This document shows, piece by piece, positions 57,234 through 64,000 of a DNA stretch of 64,000 nt. A program made the position numbers and the translations under genes. The notes under the pieces were generated by a model. The model worked only from the letters and a program-made list of their open reading frames with translations. It searched no databases and was not told where the DNA came from. This DNA comes from Linyphia triangularis. Lineage: Eukaryota; Arthropoda; Arachnida; Araneae; Linyphiidae. Positions within the stretch are counted from its first letter, which is position 1, and every line of letters starts with the position of its first letter. Location of the stretch: the NCBI GenBank assembly GCA_963978545.1, contig OZ021723.1, forward strand, positions 9,762,593 through 9,826,592. Direction: 5' to 3'.

Positions 57234-58484
57234 TTGAGGGACCGTATACTAAGTAAAAGTAACGCTATCTTCGAAAATTTCAATACGAACCCCTATTTTT
57301 TATCATTTCATTCGATTCAGAATACATCATTTACCCTAAATACCAAATTTCAATGCATTATGTTGAAAAACACGTCACTTATGAGCGAAAATATTTCGAC
57401 CATTTTTTGACCGATCTTCAGGGAGAATTTCCATAAAACGAAAGGTATTTTTAAGGTTCTTCACAGCGGAAGAAATAGAACGGTTAATGTGGCGCGTTTC
57501 ACGAAGATTAAAAAATACAAGTATTAGTCTAAAATTGCATAGAAAGTACATGGATTTATAGTGTCGTGTTTAAGATTAATACAAAAATAGCAAGTAAACA
57601 CAAAAGTAACATAATTTATTTACAACATTAAAGATGCGCATTCTTCACACGAAATAAATAAAATATCGAAAACTGTAATTGCAGAAATATAACGAATACT
57701 ACTGATAATTAGAAAATTGATAAATATTAAATGTAGGCATTAGTAAACAGTATTTAGCAAAGCATGAATATTTTACAGAAATATTTCACTATGTACACAA
57801 ATGTAACTAGATCGTTGAAATTATTTATAAAATGAAAAAGTCACAGGATTCAGTAAAATTTTTAAAGGATAACTTATTGAAATTGCTTAAAAAATGTTGT
57901 TTTAAATAAGTGGAATTTAAGAAAGCAAAAAAAAAAAAAAAAAAATTGATAGTTTACAGAAAAAATAATTAATAATTTAAAAAACTAAAAAACACGCTTT
58001 AATAGAAAATCAAACTAAAAAGTAGAAAATAATCAATAGATTAAAAAACTAAGAAACACGCTTTAATAGAAAAGTGAACTAAAAAGTAGAAGATAATTTT
58101 AAATAAGTTTGAAATAAGAATAGAGTGATTAACAAGAAATATTTATTTTATCGTAAAAAAGCGTGGGGTGCTTTTTAAGATATTTTCTTAATGGCTCTAC
58201 TTTTACCAATATCTGTCATTAAATATTTACAAAAATTGACATCAAGCACCCCACGCTTTTTTACGATAAAATAAATATTTCTTGTTAATCACTCTATTCT
58301 TATTTCAAACTTATTTAAATTTATCTTCTACTTTTTAGTTCACTTTCCTATTAAAGCGTATTTCTTAGTTTTTAAACTATTGGTTATACGATAATTGAAC
58401 GCTATGCGATTTTCCACACCTCTATTCTCTACTTGAATTAATCTTTGATAGTTTTCAAAAGTCGTCTACTATACGGTCCCTTAA
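57234..58484. mobile_element. Middle inverted-repeat element of the nest
   Basis: GAGGGACCGTATACTA at the left against TACTATACGGTCCCTTAA at the right. The match continues weakly inward. TTAA is clear only on the right (TTGA on the left). Confidence 0.55.
57968..58386. mobile_element. Foldback element, copy 2 (innermost)
   Basis: Same two-arm structure as 2687-3115, with GCGTGGGGTGCTTTTTAAGA and AGCACCCCACGCTTTTTTAC. Confidence 0.8.
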
Positions 58485-59186
58485 AGTGAGCTTTTTTTAC
58501 ATTTTCTCTAAAAAAATCGAGAACTAATAGTCAAAATGGAAAGAAAAAAATTATGGGGGGGTTTTAGACCATGGTAAATCTAATGAAAGCAAAAAAAAAA
58601 TAGATGTTTCTATAAAAAAAAAAATTTTAATTGCTTTATTAATTAATAATTAATTATTAAAAAATAAATTGATTCAAAAGCTGATTGCTATTTATGTTTG
58701 GCCATTTACAAACTACCTTTTGAAAAAAAAATTACTGAAATATATTAATTATTTAAGTATTTATGGCCAAAAAACCAACTTTTTTTTTTAACATTAATTT
58801 ATCATTTTCTTTTTATCATTTAAATTACAAACCATTCATTAGAAAATTACGAATTTTTGTATTTCGCATTCTTTTTTAATGCTGAATCCAAATATGGAAT
58901 AATATTATGAGGTTGCTATTGAACTTTTTAAAGTTTGGTTCTGTTTTAATATGTAGATGACCCCTCATGATAAAAAAAACTACATACAATTATTAAAAAC
59001 CTTTCACGATTTACAACGGTACCTTTTGTTTGTTATTTCAACAATTAGAACAAAATATATAGCCATCGTTCTGTTTTTTTTTGGGGGGGGGGTACTGTAC
59101 CTATACAGGTTATTATCCAAACAATTATTCTAGTAATTGTTAAGAAATGCAATTAAATATAAATTATTCGAGAGCAGCATTTTTAT

Positions 59187-59194
59187 GTATGTAT

Positions 59195-59228
<34 letters not shown>
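59187..59228 (+). repeat. (TTTA)n microsatellite
   Basis: About ten units of TTTA beside the end of dispersed repeat AA. Confidence 0.9.
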
Positions 59229-59231
<3 letters not shown>

Positions 59232-59690
59232 ATTCTAAATGTTTCGAAAAGGCCATAAACACAAAAATTTCTGCCCAATGCGCTTTTTCTATTTTTAGTT
59301 TGCAATCAAAGTTCCCCCGTTGGACGTTGGCGAGAAAACGATTCATTCGGCTCGAATTGAATGTGACGTCAAGCGATCACAATCATCTTGTCTTGAAATG
59401 CAGCAGCGGAAACCAGTTTTGAAAGTTTCTCGCAAATCGCGCCAACCTGTACATAATATGACAATGGTCTTCCATATCAACGCCAACTATTTGGCAGAAA
59501 CCTCACGATAACAATAGAAACGGAAGGATCTCTTGACTCCACGGAGTTTTTTGTTTTGATCGTACTGGTTTTGGCTCGGTTTGAGGGCATTTTCTTTTCT
59601 TAATATTCAAATAACTATTTTTTTTTAAAGAACTTTTGTTTAAATATTTGGAATCAGAAAGAAATTCTTCATAAATATAAACTAATTTTA
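59229..59690 (-). repeat. Dispersed repeat AA, copy 3
   Basis: Inverse of 54420-54905 over its length with many substitutions. Confidence 0.7.
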
Positions 59691-59778
59691 GTCATTTTTT
59701 AAAAAAAATACGGGAATTATCCATTACATCAATCGAAACAAAAGAGCATCCAGGATCGTTAGGATAAAATAATAGTTC

Positions 59779-60105
59779 TGTAGAGTGTTGGGATGAGGAA
59801 TTGATAAAACTTAAGGAACTTTTTATATTTTTATTTAAAAACAATTATTAAGTTAAAACTTTAAAATCAATTCTAGCAAGGTAACATTTTTGACATTCCA
59901 GATTAGACAGATGAAGCATAACACCCAGGCTGGCGTGGCAGAGAAAGAGAGCAAAGCTAACATTTGAATCTTCTTATATAGGGAAGTTTATTTGCATATG
60001 TGCTCTTCTTCTTGAAGGAGGGTTTCACAAGGTCAGCTCTTTTTGTTTTGACGCGCCGCAAATAATACTGACGCGCAGCAAGATCAGTTTGCTCGAGCCG
60101 CCACA
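59779..60105 (-). repeat. 3' LTR of CsRn1-like element (left boundary estimated)
   Basis: The minus strand begins TGTGGCGGCTCGAGC right after the purine tract at 60106. The end at TACA (plus strand TGTAGAG at 59779) is a guess, since the second LTR is outside the window. Inside are a minus-strand CTATATAAG at about 59974-59982 and an AATAAA. Confidence 0.6.
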
Positions 60106-60118
60106 GTACCCCCTTGCC
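60106..60118 (-). other. Polypurine tract of CsRn1-like element
   Basis: Minus strand GGCAAGGGGGTAC ends directly at the LTR start TGTGGCGG. Confidence 0.7.
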
Positions 60119-60175
60119 AGTGATAACGTAGGATTAAAGCAGTGTGGCTTCAAATTCTGGAATTAAAAAACAACA

Positions 60176-61345
60176 TTAGTACAATAAACGAGGTGAACAA
60201 GGTTGAAAACGAAATTTCACTCTTCTGCCAGCTCTAGTGACATATTGATCACTTTTAACTTCTTCAGGAAGTGCTGGTGCTTTAGAATCTTTGGTTTCGG
60301 TTTCTTGAGCGACATACGCAGGTTTCAATCTATCCTTGCTAATTGTAGTTCGTTTTCCTTTTACGATCAGCCTGAATGTGTTGGGAAAGCGCTGAATAAC
60401 TTCAAATGGTCCATCATATGGAGGAACTAGAGATCGGCGAATTGCATCACGCCTTACAAAAACGTGGGTACTAGATTCCAAATCTTTATGCACAAAAATC
60501 TTCTTCCGATTATGAGCAGAAGTAGGTACCGGTCGTAACATCTCCATGGTTTTTCTTAGCTTGGTTACAAAGGAAATAGGATCTTCGGAAGTTTTGTTGT
60601 TATTCTGTGAAATAAATTCTCCTGGTAGTCGTATGTTCGTACCGTAAACCATTTCAGCTGGTGTCGCTTTTAGATCTTTCAAAACTGCTCTCCAACCCAT
60701 CATAATTGTTGGCAAAGCGTCTGCCCAACTTTTATCAGCATGGCACATAATCGAAGACTTTAGGTTTCTGTGAAATCTTTCGATCAATCCATTAGCTTCT
60801 GGGTGATATGGACTTGTACGCATTTTTTCCACTCCAACTAATGAGGACAGAGCCCTAAAGAGGTTTGATTCGAACTGTGTTCCTTGGTCACAAGTGATCT
60901 TTAGTGGAGTTCCAAAACGCACGATCCATCCTTCGTATAACGTTTTTGCTACCGTTTCTGCTGATATATCGGAAATGGGAATGGCTTCTGGCCATCTTGA
61001 AAATCTATCAATGCAGGTTAAGCAATAGGAGTATCCTCTAGATGGTGGTAAGCGACCTATAATATCTATATGAATATGTTGGAAACGCGATGACGGTACT
61101 TCAAACAGCCCAGGTGGGGTAACTGTGTGTCTGCTAACTTTAGATCGTTGGCAATTTAAACAGGATCTTGCCCATAGTGTGCAGTCTTTGCGAATAGAAG
61201 GCCAGACGAACTTCTCAGTAACTAGGCGAGTTGTTGATCTGATTCCAGGATGCGCTACGTTATGCAGTGTGTCAAAGATCAGCTTCCTAAAAGCTTTCGG
61301 AACAAACGGGCGGATGACTTTAGTAGCGTAGTCGCAATAAAGGCT
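60176..61345 (-). CDS. Pol, integrase part (CsRn1-like)
   Basis: Continues the same frame as the preceding pol segment after a single TAA at 61346-61348. The zinc module is present (HNVAHPG near 61260, then CLNCQRS near 61150). The catalytic core has IHIDIIGRL (first Asp, near 61065), ITCDQGTQF (second Asp, near 60889) and NGLIERFHR (Glu, near 60780), with 35 residues between second Asp and Glu. A GPY/F-like segment (PPYDGPFEVI) follows. The frame ends at 60176, about 60 bases before the purine tract. All three catalytic residues are intact. There is no ATG just after the stop, so it is not an independent gene. Confidence 0.88.
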   Translation of the reverse strand, partial: SLYCDYATKVIRPFVPKAFRKLIFDTLHNVAHPGIRSTTRLVTEKFVWPSIRKDCTLWARSCLNCQRSKVSRHTVTPPGLFEVPSSRFQHIHIDIIGRLPPSRGYSYCLTCIDRFSRWPEAIPISDISAETVAKTLYEGWIVRFGTPLKITCDQGTQFESNLFRALSSLVGVEKMRTSPYHPEANGLIERFHRNLKSSIMCHADKSWADALPTIMMGWRAVLKDLKATPAEMVYGTNIRLPGEFISQNNNKTSEDPISFVTKLRKTMEMLRPVPTSAHNRKKIFVHKDLESSTHVFVRRDAIRRSLVPPYDGPFEVIQRFPNTFRLIVKGKRTTISKDRLKPAYVAQETETKDSKAPALPEEVKSDQYVTRAGRRVKFRFQPCSPRLLY

Positions 61346-63300
61346 TTACTTGCTATTTTCGATCATCATAGGTTTGATCCTTAGGCTTGTATTATCAGGA
61401 TTTTGCAAGAGATCTTGTAACTCTGTATCTGCAATTTGAGCTTCTGCCAAGGATTCATAATTGATTGGAGAGGGAAATTCAATGGTTCCAATCCGAGATA
61501 ATGCATCGGCGACATCCTTGTTACAGCCTTTGATGTGTTGGATATCTGTCGTAAACTGCCCAATGTAATCCAAGTGACGAAGCTGTCTTGGCGTGCATTT
61601 CTCTGGTTTCTGTTTAAAAGCATACACTAGAGGTTTGTGGTCGGTGTATAGAGTAAAATGTCGACCTTCCAACATGTAACGAAAGTGCTTTACAGCTGAA
61701 TATGCAGCAAGTAACTCTCGATCGTAAGCACTGTAATTCCTCTGAGCAGGCGATAACTTCTTTGAGAAAAAAGCCATTGGTTGTGGTCCTTGGGGCGTTA
61801 TCTGATTTAGTGCCGCTCCCATTGCTGTATCTGAAGCATCTACGCAAAGAGAAATAGGTGCATCTGAAGATGGATGAGTTAAAACAGCTGCTTCAGCCAA
61901 ATCTTTCATGCATTTTTCAAAAGCTTGTTCCGATTCTGTGGTCCAAACAACGGGTCTTTTGTCCTTCTTCCTGGCTCCTTTTAAATATTCGTGAAGTGGT
62001 GCTTGAGTTGCTGCAGCATTCTTTAAAAATCGCCGATAGAAATTCAGCATTGCAAGGAATCTTCTTAGCTCCTGTAGGGTTGTTGGTTTAGGAAATTCGG
62101 TAATGGCTTTTACTTTCTCAGGCAAGGGTTCGATTCCTGCTGCCGAAATCTTGTATCCTAAAAAGTTTACCGTTTCTTTTCCCAAAACGCATTTTGATGG
62201 ATTTAGCCTTATTCCATATTGCTTGAATCTTTCGAAAACTTCCTTTAAATGTTCCAAATGCTCTTCTGGATCTTTTGATGAAATCAGACAATCGTCGATG
62301 TAAGGTACGCAAAATGGCAAGTCCTTCAAGACCTCATGGATGAAACGTTGAAATGTTTGGGCTGCATTGCAAAGACCAAAGCTCATTAAAACAAATTCAA
62401 ATAAACCAAACGGGGTAATTACTGCCGTTTTTTCAACATCCGCAGGGTTGATTGGGATATGATGATAAGCTTTTAAAAGGTCAAGGGTCGAGAAAATGGT
62501 TTTGCCCTCCAAAGTGTTGACGCAATCTTGGATGTGTGGAATGGGGTATTTATCAGGTTTTGTGCAGCTGTTTAATCCCCTGTAATCACCACAAGGCCTC
62601 CATTCTCCAGATTTCTTGGGTACCATATGAAGTGGTGAAGCCCAAGAACTTTTGCTAGGTCTGCAAATGCCTTGCTGTACCATGTATTCAAATTCCTTTT
62701 TAGCGATCTTCAGCTTATCTGGTGCCAGACGTCTTGCTTTCGAAAAAATTGGTGGTCCGGTGGTTTCAATATGATGAACTACGCTATGTCGAATAGGGAC
62801 AATACGGTCGGTTTCAGTCAGCTCAGGATATTGCTTGAGTAGATCCGCAAATATCGAACTTTCTGCTATGACGCTTATTTTACTACTATCACCGCTTAGA
62901 GGTTTAGCTTTTGTAGATAACTGGGTCAAAGTATCGACTAAGCGACCGTTTTTAAGATCAACCAGTAAACCATATTTTCTCAAAAAATCTGCACCGATAA
63001 TTGGTTGATTAACTTTAGCAATGATGAAAGACCAAGTGAAGTTCCTTCTTAGGTTTAAATCTAAAGACAAAATTTTTTCGCCATAAGTTGGGATTACAGT
63101 TCCGTTTGCGGCAAACAGCTTCAACTCGTCTGGAGTCTTGTGTCGATGATTGGGGTTTAAAGGTAAGACCGAACAATCAGCACCTGTATCGATCAAAAAT
63201 CTTAACCCTGATGATTTGTCCAAGAGAAATAGTCTTTGCACCTGTTGGCCTTGCACTGCACCGGTGACTTTAGGTGTTGGCCCTGTTAGTTTTCCGGAAC
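61346..63300 (-). CDS. Pol, protease, reverse transcriptase and RNase H part (CsRn1-like)
   Basis: From the GTG at 63256 the frame shows protease DTG at residues 23-25 and IIGADF near 86. The reverse transcriptase has [33 protein letters not shown] and the catalytic YIDD at 319-322. RNase H is complete, with CVDAS (D473), AYDRELLA (E514), LYTDHKP (D539) and DVADALSR. Upstream the frame stays open past the gag stop at 63286 in the -1 phase, so it is probably expressed by frameshifting (gag ends GGAAAAC TAA). It stops at TAA 61346-61348 between RNase H and integrase, the only lesion seen. Confidence 0.92.
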
Positions 63301-64000
63301 ATAGTCACAAGGTTCGTTGCACCTTCTGGCCCTGTCTTGGAAAATTTGATGATACCAGCACACCTTAAGTTGAGGATCATATTTCCGTCTGGTACGAGAA
63401 CTTGATCGTGGTGCATTACCGTATCGCCGGTAAGGTGATCTTGAACGTGGCGTACTTGTGCTCAGCTTCTCCACCATCTGGGTTAATTTTGCAACTTGAT
63501 TTTTCAGCTCTGCGATCTCACTGTTTTGGTTCGGCAATTTGGAAACAGCGGCTAAATTGCTGTGGTGGCCATCAGTGACTTCTTGTATCTTGTCAGCCAT
63601 ATCAGCCATTGCCTGCAGGTCTCCTTTACTACTGGCCAAAATTTGTTGAATTGGCGTAGGTAGACGTTGTGCCCATAGCGACTTTAAAAGCTCGTCGTCG
63701 AATTTCTCGCCAGCAACTTCTCGCATTCTTCTGAGTAGATGAGATGGCTTTTGGTCTCCCAGCTGTAGCTCTTGTAGCAACATACGAAGTTTCTTCTGCT
63801 CCGAATCCGCATATTCAGCAATTAATCTGTTCTTCAAGGCGTTGTATTTCCCTGTCGCCGGTGGTTTGATGATCAGGTCAGAAACGTGGGACAAAACCTC
63901 TGTCTCGATGCTGGCTACTATTGTATTGAATTTAGTTTCATCTGTTGTTATCCCAGCAGTGATAAACTGGCTTTCCACTTGTGCAAAATATAATGCTGGA
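63286..64000 (-). CDS. Gag with CHCC zinc motif, truncated by window edge
   Basis: The frame is open to the last base of the window (PALYFAQ precedes the GTG at 63978), so the start lies outside. Residues include [20 protein letters not shown] and [20 protein letters not shown], a capsid region typical of this clade, then a coiled-coil-like stretch ([18 protein letters not shown]). A basic Arg/Ser-rich segment and the motif [18 protein letters not shown] near the C-terminus follow. C-x2-H-x9-C-x3-C replaces the usual CCHC knuckle. The stop at 63286-63288 overlaps the start of the pol frame. Confidence 0.9.
   Translation of the reverse strand, partial: PALYFAQVESQFITAGITTDETKFNTIVASIETEVLSHVSDLIIKPPATGKYNALKNRLIAEYADSEQKKLRMLLQELQLGDQKPSHLLRRMREVAGEKFDDELLKSLWAQRLPTPIQQILASSKGDLQAMADMADKIQEVTDGHHSNLAAVSKLPNQNSEIAELKNQVAKLTQMVEKLSTSTPRSRSPYRRYGNAPRSSSRTRRKYDPQLKVCWYHQIFQDRARRCNEPCDYVPEN

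Larger units (their letters stand above)
57106..59102. mobile_element. Outer inverted-repeat element of a three-level nest
   Basis: GTACAGTACCC, an A run and CAGAACGATGGCTATA at the left. The inverse TATAGCCATCGTTCTG, a T run and GGGTACTGTAC stand at the right. Encloses 57234-58484, which encloses the foldback at 57968-58386. No transposase frame. Confidence 0.7.
59779..64000 (-). mobile_element. CsRn1-like Ty3/gypsy retrotransposon, 5' part outside window
   Basis: Minus-strand order: Gag with a CHCC zinc motif, then pol, purine tract and 3' LTR. The unusual C-x2-H-x9-C-x3-C motif is the hallmark of the CsRn1 clade. The element runs past the right edge, so its 5' LTR and target duplication cannot be checked. 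One in-frame stop interrupts pol. Confidence 0.88.

Noticed and set aside
61346..61348. Treating the pol stop as the natural end of a gene followed by a separate integrase gene
   Set aside because: The same frame continues with normal linker and zinc-module sequence directly after the TAA, with no ATG, so it is one interrupted pol.

Overview
This window reads as an AT-rich, gene-poor stretch of an animal nuclear genome, most likely an arthropod. A chelicerate such as a spider is my best guess, because the coiled-coil-rich Gag of the Ty3/gypsy element at 18.5-24.5 kb and the CHCC-type Gag at the right edge look like families I associate with spider genomes. No bacterial operons, CRISPR arrays or complete host protein gene are visible. 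Nearly all recognisable coding capacity belongs to transposable elements, and most of it is broken.

Layout. 1-18.5 kb holds short inverted-repeat elements (several bounded by TTAA), two solo LTRs, tRNA-derived SINEs, an 18S rRNA-derived fragment beside a TTGG microsatellite, and a second large TTGG/TCGG array. 18.5-24.5 kb is a complete Ty3/gypsy retrotransposon on the minus strand, with 472-bp LTRs, a 4-bp target duplication, gag, a probable -1 frameshift site and a pol with one stop and one frameshift. 25-30 kb holds more inverted-repeat elements, a (TA)n run and an array of about 148-bp repeats. 30.7-44.3 kb is a nest built on one long-inverted-repeat family. One copy carries a 3.36-kb DNA transposon with an 8-bp target duplication and a decayed transposase. 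Next to it lies a tandem duplication of about 3.36 kb carrying the last exon of a pogo/Tigger-like gene. A further copy carries a 2.83-kb LTR element whose two LTRs are identical but whose reverse transcriptase is largely deleted. 45.4-51.5 kb is two adjoining satellites, 20 units of 116/126 bp followed by 34 units of 96 bp, the second interrupted by a SINE. 51.5-59.7 kb is again nested inverted-repeat elements, SINEs, a long (TA)n run and an ACTTA-type array. 59.8-64 kb is the 3' part of a second Ty3 element, CsRn1-like, on the minus strand and running off the right edge.

How it fits together. The retrotransposons carry the usual capsid/nucleocapsid, protease, reverse transcriptase, RNase H and integrase modules. 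The SINEs, the short inverted-repeat elements and the deleted LTR element have no machinery of their own and must have been moved in trans. Target-site duplications let several insertions be ordered in time. All assignments are by eye from motifs; no database search was run.
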